Below are positions 8,117 to 15,176 of a stretch of 33,789 nucleotides of DNA, in pieces (the stretch's first letter is position 1; each line of letters begins with the position of its first letter). This DNA comes from Planctomycetaceae bacterium (GTDB lineage Bacteria > Planctomycetota > Planctomycetia > Pirellulales > Thermoguttaceae), in the NCBI GenBank assembly GCA_003561895.1, contig PWXP01000566.1, positions 1 to 33,789 of the forward strand, read 5' to 3'. The notes beneath the pieces are model-generated. The model had not been told where the DNA came from. It saw only the letters and a program-made list of their open reading frames with translations, and did not search any database. The position numbers and the translations under genes were made by a program.

Positions 8117-9226
8117 TCACGGTGGGTTCGTCGATTCAGGTTCCAGGAAGTCCTCTTCTCGCTGCGTGCAGTACTCGATGATGCCCGAGATGGCGGTGAT
8201 GGGGAGGCCGCGCCAGAAGATATGCCACTTCCCGGCAACGTGGTGGCCGTCGGCATGCCTGTGGTACCACGAATTGAAGGGGTTGGCCGCGCCCGAGCGC
8301 CAGAACAGCGCGCGGTGGTGCCGGCAGACTTCGCGCCACAGCTCCAGGGCCAGGCCTTCGCCGCGCGCCTCGCGCCCGACGGCGAACTTGGAAAGAAAGT
8401 GACCGTCGGCGTGCTCCTCGAGCAACACCGCCCCCCGATAATCCTTTTCCAGATAGGCCAGGCTGATCCGGTCGAGACAAGCGGGGCTCTTCAGCCGTTT
8501 TCCGAAGCTCGTTTCGAGCAGTTCCGCTAGCCGGCCGCGGTCCACGCCGGCGAGCCCGGGAAAACGCAACACCTCCGTTCCCTTGCGGAACACCGTACCC
8601 GCCCCCTTCACGGTGAACACTTCCCGCAGCAGGTTGATCGGCGAGGTGACCGAAAGGTGGACGCCCGGCCGTGCGTCGAGCAGCTTTCGGGCGAGGGCGG
8701 GAAAGTCGTATTCGAGGGGTTCCACGTGCTGGAAGCCCTCCTTGTGGGTATAGACGTAGGACAGCGGCTCGCCCGAGACGCCCTTCAATCCGCCCGCCGC
8801 CCGGATGAAGTGGATGCGTCGGGCTACGGCGGGAACCAACTGTAGCAGGGCGTCGGCCAGGGGGACGTCCCCCTCCACCAACACCGGCACCCTCTCCGCC
8901 CCGCCCTCCGCGCGGATGAACGCGGCGGCATCGCCCGCCTGCAACGGCCGGAACACGAAGATCGGCTCGCCCGAAAGAAGCGATTGCATCCGTTCCGCTT
9001 CGCGACCGCCCAACAGCAGGGCCGGCGCCAGTTCCAGCCGGAGCAGGAATTGGAGATCGAACGCCAGCACTCCGGCTCCCCCCTCGATGCTGCCCAGGTC
9101 GGGGCACAACAGCGCGAAGCAGGCCGTATGCTCCGACTGGAACTTCTCGAGGTAGAATTCGTACTCGTCGCGCCGGCCGATCCCGTCAAGGAACAGCCGT
9201 AGGGTCTTGTTGAGCATCATCTTCAT
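8117..9226 (-). CDS. N-acetylglutamate synthase-like protein (degenerate kinase domain plus GNAT domain)
   Basis: The protein has 369 residues. The C-terminal ~130 residues match the GNAT domain of the vertebrate/Xanthomonas-type N-acetylglutamate synthases: 'SKFAVGREARGEGLALELW' (acetyl-CoA loop region), then 'LFWRSGAANPFNSWYHRHAD' and 'WHIFWRGL'. The N-terminal part resembles an amino-acid-kinase fold ('APALLLGGREAERM') without the kinase signature residues. In relatives this fold binds arginine or serves structure. The inferred reaction is acetyl-CoA + glutamate to N-acetylglutamate, the first step of arginine synthesis. No other arg gene is nearby. The ATG at 9226 has no strong Shine-Dalgarno, and two nearby ATGs are also possible. 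A different amino-acid acetyltransferase activity remains possible. Confidence 0.75.
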   Translation of the reverse strand: MKMMLNKTLRLFLDGIGRRDEYEFYLEKFQSEHTACFALLCPDLGSIEGGAGVLAFDLQFLLRLELAPALLLGGREAERMQSLLSGEPIFVFRPLQAGDAAAFIRAEGGAERVPVLVEGDVPLADALLQLVPAVARRIHFIRAAGGLKGVSGEPLSYVYTHKEGFQHVEPLEYDFPALARKLLDARPGVHLSVTSPINLLREVFTVKGAGTVFRKGTEVLRFPGLAGVDRGRLAELLETSFGKRLKSPACLDRISLAYLEKDYRGAVLLEEHADGHFLSKFAVGREARGEGLALELWREVCRHHRALFWRSGAANPFNSWYHRHADGHHVAGKWHIFWRGLPITAISGIIEYCTQREEDFLEPESTNPP

Positions 9227-9389
9227 TTCTTGACTACCGTAGTTCGATATTATCGTATCAGCGGCCGGAAATCCAGGAGAGGGCGCCCCCCATCACGCCC
9301 CTCGTGTCGCCATCGCAAGCTGGTAAGCCGTCCAGATTCGTTGCGACGCCCGGCTCCCCACGTGATCCGCAGCACTCTACAATAGGGCC

Positions 9390-9934
9390 ATGAAGGTCGT
9401 TTCCCCTGAATCCGGCTTGAACCGCTCGCCGGCAGACTATTGTTCCCGGCCGGCAGACTATTGTTCCCGGCCGGCAGACTATTGTTCCCGGCCGGCCGCC
9501 GGTTTCGCGCCCCCCCGGATCGTGCTGGCCAAGGGGAGCAACACCTCGGCCCCGCGCCGCAGGCTGGCCGGCGCGATCTGCGCGGCGTATCCGGGCGCGG
9601 AAGTGATCGAGGCCTTCGATACGGCCCATAACCGCGTCCGCCTAGCGTCGGCCGCTCCCCTGGAACGTCACGGGGAAGGCAAGCAGACGCTGGTGCTGGC
9701 CGAACATCGCAGCGCGGTCCGCCAGAGCACCGAGGACGGCAACACCTGCCCGAACTACTGGCACTTCTCGAGTCGAACACACCGCCGCTGGAGGCCCGCA
9801 TTCGGGCCATGGAGGCCTGTACCGAGGGGGGCTACCCCGTGCGCGCGGTCGTGATGCCGATTTTGCCGGTACCCGACTGGGAAACCGTCTATGGCGAGTT
9901 TTTGCGGGGTCTGCTGCGGCGTCGAATGTATTAA
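9390..9934 (+). pseudogene. Spore-photoproduct-lyase-like radical SAM protein, internally deleted and frameshifted
   Basis: Two segments of the SPL family are present in different frames. The 5' part (ORF 9390-9854) carries the N-terminal domain: 'PPRIVLAKGSN', 'EVIEAFDTAHNRVRL', 'KQTLVLAEHRSAVRQ' and the family's 'CPNYWHFS' that normally leads into the CxxxCxxC cluster. At 'cacttctcgag' (about 9769-9779) the frame changes. The +2 frame continues 'LLESNTPPLEARIRAMEACT', 'GGYPVRAVVMPILPV' and 'WETVYGEFLRG' to a stop at 9934. This matches the segment of Bacillus SplB that contains 'SPLDKRIEAAVKVAKAGYPLGF'. The 4Fe-4S cysteines and most of the barrel are missing, so the product cannot be a working radical SAM enzyme. 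Three 21-bp tandem repeats lie in the 5' end. Confidence 0.82.
9428..9490. repeat. Three tandem 21-bp repeats in frame
   Basis: The unit 'gccggcagactattgttccc' plus g occurs three times without change, followed by a partial fourth copy. Being 21 bp long it adds 7 residues per copy (PADYCSR) and keeps the frame. It lies in the 5' end of the decayed SPL-like gene. Confidence 0.95.
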
Positions 9935-9973
9935 GAAATGACGCGACGTCCCACTCTACATGAATCATCCGCC

Positions 9974-10435
9974 TCAAGGCACCGGGCCGGGAGGGGGCGG
10001 CGGGGGCGGCCGCCAGCCGGGGCGGCGGTTCCATTGCCCGTACGGGTTCCACCAGGAATCGAACGGCAGGGTCCAGGGCCCCTGCGGGTTGCCCCAGGGG
10101 CCGTAGGGCGTGGCGCCGGCGCGGTAGGGGCGCTGCCATTCGCCGTAGGGGCGAATCTGCTCGCCGTGGCCCCACGTCTGCACCACGTGCGTGCGGTCCG
10201 CCGTCCGATCGGCGCCGCGGATGCTCGTCCGCGTGTGCCGGTAACCGCTTTCGACGAAGTTGGGCGCCTCGCGGGCGTAGGGCGTTACCTTCGGCGCGTA
10301 CTGCGCCACGCGCCGGCCGCTCACCGGCTCGTGGGTGTACCGCGAGGGCTGAAAGAACCAGTCGGCTTCCGCTGCCGTTGCAAACGTCAGGGCCACCACC
10401 GTCCCCGCGATGGCCACAGCCGGATGCCGAATCAT
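9974..10435 (-). CDS. Small exported Trp/Pro-rich protein of unknown function
   Basis: The product has 153 residues. A signal peptide (MIRHPAVAIAGTVVAL...AAEA) has a likely cut before DWFF. The mature part is rich in Tyr, Trp, Gly and Pro, with repeated 'RPYGEW', 'TPYGPWGNPQGPW' and 'NPYGQWNRRPGW' blocks and a poly-Pro C-terminus (PPPPPPPGPVP). Cysteine is absent from the mature part. This composition suggests a cell-surface or matrix protein rather than an enzyme, and I recognise no family. The next minus-strand gene upstream (stop at 10465) is only about 30 bp away, so the two are probably co-transcribed. Confidence 0.65.
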   Translation of the reverse strand: MIRHPAVAIAGTVVALTFATAAEADWFFQPSRYTHEPVSGRRVAQYAPKVTPYAREAPNFVESGYRHTRTSIRGADRTADRTHVVQTWGHGEQIRPYGEWQRPYRAGATPYGPWGNPQGPWTLPFDSWWNPYGQWNRRPGWRPPPPPPPGPVP

Positions 10436-10464
10436 GGTAGTTGAACCTGCTGCGTGGGAAAGTG

Positions 10465-10938
10465 TTAATCGAGTTTGGAACGAATGACCATCAGTTGTTC
10501 GGTGTCCGGATCGTACCGGTACTGCCGCCCGTCCGGCAGTTCCGGCAGGTCGATGCGGTTGAAGTCGATAATCTCCTGCACGAACTCCTCGTGCGAGTCG
10601 GGCGCCCGGCCATGGGTGGCCTTGAACAGGTTCATGGCATGGGGAATCTGCACGTCGAACACCAGTCGCTCAGCGGCGCGCCATCGGGCGGCCAAGGGCG
10701 CCGCGATGGGTCCCGTGCCGTAGCCGTGTCCCTTCCGGCCCACGCCCACCTCGGCCGGCCGGGCCGGCGGGGGGGCGGGCTCGCTGTCGGCGCTCTGCAG
10801 CCCGTCGACGTCCAAACCGGTCGGCGGCGCGGGGGGCGGCGGGGGCGCTTCCGCTTCGGGCGCCGGCGCGGCGGGCCCGCGGCCACCGCAGCCGAGCAGC
10901 GCTCCGCAAACGCACGTGACAGCCAACGTCCATCGCAT
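10465..10938 (-). CDS. Small lipoprotein, unknown function
   Basis: The product has 157 residues. The N-terminus 'MRWTLAVTCVCGALLGC' is a lipoprotein signal with a lipobox (ALLGC). A low-complexity Ala/Pro linker follows to about residue 60. A compact C-terminal domain then reads 'LVFDVQIPHAMNLFKATHG', 'EEFVQEIIDFNRIDLPELPD' and 'YRYDPDTEQLMVIR'. The latter pattern resembles the small C-terminal modules found beside type II secretion pseudopilins, but I do not assign it. 'AAGGAA' lies eight bases before the ATG. Spacing to surE upstream is 42 bp, and the three genes 11847 to 9974 may form one transcript. Confidence 0.75.
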   Translation of the reverse strand: MRWTLAVTCVCGALLGCGGRGPAAPAPEAEAPPPPPAPPTGLDVDGLQSADSEPAPPPARPAEVGVGRKGHGYGTGPIAAPLAARWRAAERLVFDVQIPHAMNLFKATHGRAPDSHEEFVQEIIDFNRIDLPELPDGRQYRYDPDTEQLMVIRSKLD

Positions 10939-10980
10939 GGCGAAATTCCTTCTGCTACGGCGGCTGCCGATCGGAGTTGG

Positions 10981-11847
10981 TCAACCGCCCGCGGTTCTTG
11001 CCTCCCCGCCGCGGCCTGCCGTCTGGCGGCGGGTGTGCATCAACGGCGGGGCGGCCGCCGAAGGCCCGGCCGGCGGGGCGCCGGCGCCGTCGAGGTCGAA
11101 ATGCCAGCCTTCCATTTGGGCCACCGTGGCCGCCCGCGTCAAATTGTAGCCGAGCGGCGTCAGGGTGATGTTCCCCGCGGCCAGCTCCGTCAGGTCGGTC
11201 TTCTGGCCGGTGGTGGAAGCGGGCGGGCCTCCGGTCAGCCAGAAGTATTCGCGTCCCCAAGGGTCGATGCGCCGCTCGAACCGGTCGTGGTGCAGGATCA
11301 CGTCCATCGGCACGGTGCTCACTTGCGGCACGTCCCGCAGCGCCGCCTGGGGGATATTCATGTTGTAAAGTTGCGGCTCGGGGCCTTCCTGGGTCAGCAC
11401 CTGCTCGATGATCCGCCCCGCCAAGTGGGCCGCCCGGTCGTAATCGGCGTGCTCGTCGAACTCCAGCGAGACGGCGAAGCTCGTGATCCCGTAAAACGCC
11501 CCTTCAATCGCGGCGGCCACCGTGCCCGAGTACAGCACGTTGATGCCCGCGTTCACCCCGCTGTTGATGCCACTGACGACCAGGTCGGGCATCCGGGGGC
11601 AGAACTCGGTGGCGCCGATCTTCACACAGTCGGCGGGGCTGCCCTGGACGGCCCAGCCCCAATGCTCCTCCCCATGGAAAACCTCTTTGACGATCAACGG
11701 GGTCAGGTAGGTGATGGCGTGGCTCACGCCGCTCTGCTCGGTGGCGGGGGCCACCACATACACGTCGCCCAATCGCAACAGGGCCCGGCCGAGGGCGGCC
11801 AGACCGGGCGCGTAAATGCCGTCGTCGTTGGTAACCAGGATAAGCAC
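10981..11847 (-). CDS. surE: 5'/3'-nucleotidase SurE
   Basis: SurE hydrolyses nucleoside 5'- and 3'-monophosphates and helps survival in stationary phase. All core motifs are present: N-terminal 'MLILVTNDDGIYAPG' (metal-binding NDD), 'VVAPATEQSGVSHAIT', 'VQGSPADCVKIG', and 'LVVSGINSGVNAGINVLYSGTV'. The start is GTG, supported by 'CAGGAA' about eight bases upstream. At 288 aa the protein is somewhat longer than typical SurE, owing to an Ala/Pro/Arg-rich tail after about residue 250 that is probably unstructured. No pcm or rpoS-like partner is nearby. Confidence 0.96.
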   Translation of the reverse strand: MLILVTNDDGIYAPGLAALGRALLRLGDVYVVAPATEQSGVSHAITYLTPLIVKEVFHGEEHWGWAVQGSPADCVKIGATEFCPRMPDLVVSGINSGVNAGINVLYSGTVAAAIEGAFYGITSFAVSLEFDEHADYDRAAHLAGRIIEQVLTQEGPEPQLYNMNIPQAALRDVPQVSTVPMDVILHHDRFERRIDPWGREYFWLTGGPPASTTGQKTDLTELAAGNITLTPLGYNLTRAATVAQMEGWHFDLDGAGAPPAGPSAAAPPLMHTRRQTAGRGGEARTAGG

Positions 11848-12149
11848 AGTGGGTTCCTGCCGTGGTTCGGGTACGTCCGTGAGGAAAATGCACTACCTTC
11901 CATGATAATTGCCAGGGGCGAGAAACTCAAGGGCCTGAAACACAAGCGGAAAAGTAGTCATTGGAGTTGCACGGCGCGGGACCACCGGCCACCAAACCGG
12001 GCAATCGGTCCAGGCGAACGCCGTGAAGGACGGACGGCACCTGCAGCCGGTCAAAAAGAAGACGTCACCGTTCACGGGCCGGCCGCCGACAAATTGGGAC
12101 CGTCCCCCGTCAACGGTTACGGCAAGACTTTCAGCGCCTACGGGTCGAT
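11848..12149. other. Intergenic region upstream of surE
   Basis: This gap lies between surE and the YbaK-like gene, both on the minus strand. The overlapping ORFs on both strands show no family features. It contains a short copy of the family C fold-back repeat (12064-12120). The rest should hold the surE promoter, which I could not place. Confidence 0.5.
12064..12120. repeat. Fold-back repeat, family C, short copy
   Basis: The outer arms 'gtcaccgttcacggg' and 'cccgtcaacggttac' are imperfect inverted copies (two mismatches). They match the outer arms of the longer family C copies at 12835-12930 and 31307-31440. Inside is 'attgggaccgtcccc', a remnant of the inner 'gggacagtcccc' block. This copy appears to be the outer shell with most of the centre lost. 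Confidence 0.7.
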
Positions 12150-12617
12150 TCACTCACCGTAGCCGATCTTGGCGAGCTTCGGCTGCACGAGCCGCTCGAA
12201 GTCGGCATAGGCCAGCCGGACCAGTTCGGTGTGCGACCCGGCGTTGAAGGCGATCTCTTCGTCTTCTGCCAAGCACTCCGACACATACACCTCCATACCG
12301 TACAGGTTCCCGAACGGCGGCATGGCGCCCACCTCGCAACCGGGAAACAGGTCGGCAAACTGCACCTCGTCGGCCAGGCCGGCCTTCTTGGCGCCGGCTG
12401 CCTGTTGCAGCCGGTCGAAGTCGATTTTCAGCGAGGCGGGCAGCACGGCCATGGCCAATCGGCCGTCGAGTTCGACGATGACTGTCTTGGCAAGCTCCTT
12501 GCCCGGGATGTGCGCCGAGGCGGCGATCTCCTGCGCGGTGAAGGCCGCCGAATGGCCGATGGTCACGTACTTGACCCCCTGCGAATCCAGAAATTCCTTC
12601 AGTTGTTTCAGTGGCAT
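12150..12617 (-). CDS. YbaK/EbsC-family aminoacyl-tRNA deacylase-like protein
   Basis: The family hydrolyses mischarged aminoacyl-tRNAs (for example Cys-tRNA(Pro)) in trans. This 155-aa protein spans the single YbaK/ProRS editing-domain fold: 'YVTIGHSAAFTAQEIAASAHIPGKELAKTVIV' carries the conserved His and Lys, and 'AMPPFGNLYGMEVYVSE' is the family's glycine-rich substrate loop. The start at 12617 is preferred over the track's 12683 because 'AAGGAG' sits seven bases upstream and the family begins there. The specific tRNA editing target cannot be told from the sequence. A related role as a prolyl-tRNA synthetase-associated protein is the main alternative. Confidence 0.88.
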   Translation of the reverse strand: MPLKQLKEFLDSQGVKYVTIGHSAAFTAQEIAASAHIPGKELAKTVIVELDGRLAMAVLPASLKIDFDRLQQAAGAKKAGLADEVQFADLFPGCEVGAMPPFGNLYGMEVYVSECLAEDEEIAFNAGSHTELVRLAYADFERLVQPKLAKIGYGE

Positions 12618-12715
12618 GCCCCACTCCTTTCCGGCCGTCGGGCCGCGGTGTTGAACCTTGCGAGGGACGCGTCGCGCCGACAAATACCGAACGATGCGAC
12701 TGCGAGGACTATAAT

Positions 12716-12744
12716 ATTGTTTCGTTCGTCCCGCGTTTGGTCAA
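12716..12744 (-). promoter_or_regulatory. Possible sigma70-type promoter for the YbaK-like gene
   Basis: On the minus strand TTGACC (12744-12739) is followed after 17 bp by AACAAT (12721-12716), about 100 bp before the start codon. The -10 box matches consensus at four of six positions. The overlapping AT-rich 'tataatatt' also offers a TATAAT on the plus strand, but without a -35 box. Confidence 0.35.
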
Positions 12745-12834
12745 GATGGGCGAGCGGCGGCCGTTCACCGCCGTGTTGGCGCGGTCCCCCTCCTACTTCC
12801 ACCGTAACTGGTTAACGTATATCATTGCCGGCGC

Positions 12835-12930
12835 GTAACCGTTCACGGGGGGACTGTTCCAATTTTCGCGGCACACAGAGCGTTTAGTCCAATGCGCCAC
12901 CATTGCGGCCGCGAAAATGGGACTGTCCCC
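12835..12930. repeat. Fold-back repeat, family C, long copy lacking one outer arm
   Basis: The copy begins with 'gtaaccgttcacgggg'. An inner inverted repeat ('ggactgttccaattttcgcg' against 'ccgcgaaaatgggactgtcc') surrounds a non-palindromic centre, 'cacacagagcgttta...gccacca'. The centre is nearly the same as in the copy at 31307-31440, so these are true copies of one element and not independent hairpins. The right outer arm is missing here, and the element ends about 50 bp before the eda start codon. Confidence 0.9.
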
Positions 12931-12981
12931 TTCGCATGTAGCCCCGGTCGTACCCAACCCCCCCATCGGACTCCCCCTGTC

Positions 12982-13632
12982 ATGAAAGATCACGAGATAT
13001 TTCACAAAATCGCCCACTTCGGCATTGTACCGGTGATTGCCATCGATCGCGTCGACGACGCGCTGCCGCTGGCCGACGCGCTGTTGGAAGGCGGGCTGCC
13101 GGTCATCGAAATCACCTTCCGCACCCGCGCGGCCGCCGAGGTAATGGAGACGATCAGCCGGCACCGGCCCGAATTGCTCCTCGGCGCCGGCACGGTTCTG
13201 ACGGTCGAGAATCTCGAGGCTGCGAGGTCCTGCGGCGCCGCCTTCGCGGTGGCGCCGGGGCTGAACCCGCGCGTGGTGGGGCGGGCGAACGACCTGGGCT
13301 TTCCCTTTGTGCCGGGCGTTGTCACTCCGAGCGACATCGAAGCCGGACTGGGGCTCGACTGCACCACGCTGAAGTTCTTCCCTGCCGAAGCGGCCGGAGG
13401 CGTGCCGATGCTCAAATCGCTCGGAGCCCCTTACAAGCACGCGGGAGTTCGTTTCGTACCCACCGGAGGCGTGAACATGGGCAATCTGGAAAGCTACCTT
13501 CAGCTCGATACGGTCGCCGCGGTGGGCGGCACGTGGATTGCCAAGAAGGACGACATCGCCGCCGGCCGATGGGCCGACATCCGCCAGCGATGCGCGGAAA
13601 CGGTAGAGGTCGTCCGGCGCGCCCGCCCGTAA
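12982..13632 (+). CDS. eda: KDPG/KHG aldolase (Entner-Doudoroff aldolase)
   Basis: The enzyme cleaves 2-keto-3-deoxy-6-phosphogluconate to pyruvate and glyceraldehyde-3-phosphate, or handles 4-hydroxy-2-oxoglutarate. The 216-aa sequence is a complete class I aldolase barrel. The catalytic Glu is at about 43 in 'VIEITFRT', 'LLGAGTVLT' follows, the Schiff-base Lys is at about 131 in 'TTLKFFPAE', and the phosphate loop is 'VPTGGV'. The ATG at 12982 is chosen over the track's earlier start because the extra residues come from repeat C, which ends about 50 bp upstream. There is no clear Shine-Dalgarno. No edd or gluconate gene is nearby, so pathway use is inferred. It converges with the DUF11-like gene. 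Confidence 0.95.
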   Translation: MKDHEIFHKIAHFGIVPVIAIDRVDDALPLADALLEGGLPVIEITFRTRAAAEVMETISRHRPELLLGAGTVLTVENLEAARSCGAAFAVAPGLNPRVVGRANDLGFPFVPGVVTPSDIEAGLGLDCTTLKFFPAEAAGGVPMLKSLGAPYKHAGVRFVPTGGVNMGNLESYLQLDTVAAVGGTWIAKKDDIAAGRWADIRQRCAETVEVVRRARP

Positions 13633-13667
13633 ACGTCGAACGTGGGGGGGCGAACGGGCTTCTCAGA

Positions 13668-13888
13668 GTCTGTCCGAAAAGGCTCGGATCCAGGTTCCCT
13701 ATCCATCCGGGAGAGGGTTAGGGTGATGGCTATGGGTGGCCCTGATCGTAATCTTGCCAACGGCTATCAATTCGCAAGGTTACGATCGAGGCCCTATGGG
13801 TCAAAGACCTTGCCCCTATCTTACTCATATCCCACAGCCCCTCACCCCCAACCCCTCTCCAACCGGGAGAGGGGAGTTTTCGGACAGC
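13668..13888. repeat. Nested long palindrome of about 220 bp between convergent genes, family D
   Basis: Three layers of inverted sequence are visible. The outermost is 'gtctgtccgaaaa' (13668-13680) against 'ttttcggacag' (13877-13887). The middle layer is 'gggagagggttagggtga' against 'tcacccccaacccctctcc'. The inner layer is 'gatcgtaatcttgc' against 'gcaaggttacgatc', with one mismatch. A small local hairpin 'ctctccaaccgggagag' sits on the right arm. This could act as a bidirectional terminator for eda and the convergent gene, but its size suggests a fold-back mobile repeat. Confidence 0.82.
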
Positions 13889-13920
13889 CCCTCAACGAAA
13901 CGGCGCTCCCGCCTTTCACA

Positions 13921-15153
13921 CTACCGTACGCGGCAGCGGAATCGCAGCACGCCGCCCTCGCCGGCTTCGAGCGGGTCGATGATTTCGGCCCGCACCACCA
14001 CCGACCCGGCTTCGTTCGGTTCCGTGAAGAAGTCGGCTTCGAGGCTGCACTGGGCGCTGTCGGGGATGTACTCGAGGCGGCCGGTCAGGTTGTCGAGGAT
14101 CGTCACGTTCCCGATCACCTCGTTGCCCACGTTGTCGAAGCGGATGGTGAACGCCACCTCTTCGCCCGGCTTGGCGAAGTGCTCGGAGGCGATCTTGACG
14201 ACGCGCAGCCGCGGTCGGCCTTCGGGCGTGGTGACGGTGAACACGTCCTGCAGCGCCTCGGTTTGCACCTCGGCGATGGCGGCCTGGTGGTCGAGGATGA
14301 TCTGGACGGCCTGCGTGGTTTCCCAGGCGTTGGCGGCCTCGACCCCCTGGGCGAGCCATGCCATTTCCGCCGCCTCCATAACGCCGCGGCGGATGATGGC
14401 AAGGTTCTCGTACGGCAGGAGCTGATCCTGGAACGCGAGCGGCCCGAGCGCTTCGGAAACCACGCCGTCGCCCTGCCAGCTCTCGTAGATACCCAGCGGC
14501 CGCTGGCCGATTTCGCCGGCCGCCTGGTAGTATTGCGAGCCCACTCCGACCGACTGGCGCATGGTGGGCCCGGCGAGGTGCTCGGGCTGTACGACCCCGG
14601 CCGCCCGGTGCGCCTGCTCGCCGGCGACCATCCCCACCACCTGCCGGACCGCCCCGAACCGCGGCGCGTAGATCTGCACCCGGTTGCTCGGCTCGACGAG
14701 GGTTCGGCCGTCGAGCGTGTCGAAGTGGGCGACCGTGTCTTCCGGGTACAATCCGCGGACGTGCCAGTCGGGGTCGACGGTAGCCGGGGCCTCGCGGTCG
14801 CCACCGTCGAACAGATATTCATCGGGCGGCCAGGGGCGAGCGATGCCCGGAGGCGCCCAGGGGCCTTCGGGGGCGTAGGGCCGGGGCGGACCCTCGCCTG
14901 GATAGGGGGATGCCGGATACCCGGCCGGCGGAGCGCCGGTGAACGCCTCCGGCGGCAGGCCTTCGGGCGCAACCCCGCCCGGAACCGTCGGCCCGTGCGG
15001 GCCGTACCCCGCGTACGGCGGAGGCCCCAACCCGGGGCCCGGCACCGGACCCCGGCACGCACTGAGGATCAGGGTCCCCAACGCGATGACCGCCAACCGC
15101 CAGAGGCGTTCAAAGTCCAGTTCGGCGGTGGAAGTCCACGGTGCGGTTCGCAT
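13921..15153 (-). CDS. Lipoprotein with DUF11-like C-terminal domain
   Basis: The product has about 410 residues. A lipoprotein signal ends at the lipobox 'LILSAC' (Cys near residue 33), followed by a long Gly/Pro/Tyr-rich linker (about 35-105). A central domain contains 'YAPRFGAVRQVVGMVAGEQ', and a helical block follows. The C-terminus reads 'SEHFAKPGEEVAFTIRFDNV', 'NEVIGNVTILDNLTGRLEY' and 'EAGEGGVLRFRCRVR', the pattern of a DUF11/CARDB-type beta-sandwich repeat. The ATG at 15153 is chosen. A TTG at 15180 has 'GAGGAA' in front and overlaps the previous gene's stop codon (TTGA), so translational coupling from there is equally possible. It is probably the third gene of a surface-protein operon with the two paralogues upstream. 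Confidence 0.8.
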   Translation of the reverse strand: MRTAPWTSTAELDFERLWRLAVIALGTLILSACRGPVPGPGLGPPPYAGYGPHGPTVPGGVAPEGLPPEAFTGAPPAGYPASPYPGEGPPRPYAPEGPWAPPGIARPWPPDEYLFDGGDREAPATVDPDWHVRGLYPEDTVAHFDTLDGRTLVEPSNRVQIYAPRFGAVRQVVGMVAGEQAHRAAGVVQPEHLAGPTMRQSVGVGSQYYQAAGEIGQRPLGIYESWQGDGVVSEALGPLAFQDQLLPYENLAIIRRGVMEAAEMAWLAQGVEAANAWETTQAVQIILDHQAAIAEVQTEALQDVFTVTTPEGRPRLRVVKIASEHFAKPGEEVAFTIRFDNVGNEVIGNVTILDNLTGRLEYIPDSAQCSLEADFFTEPNEAGSVVVRAEIIDPLEAGEGGVLRFRCRVR

Positions 15154-15176
15154 GGCGGCGATCGTCTCTCCACGAA

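Noticed and set aside
9428-9490. CRISPR-like array
   Set aside because: The units are directly abutting with no spacers, and lie in frame within a decayed gene.
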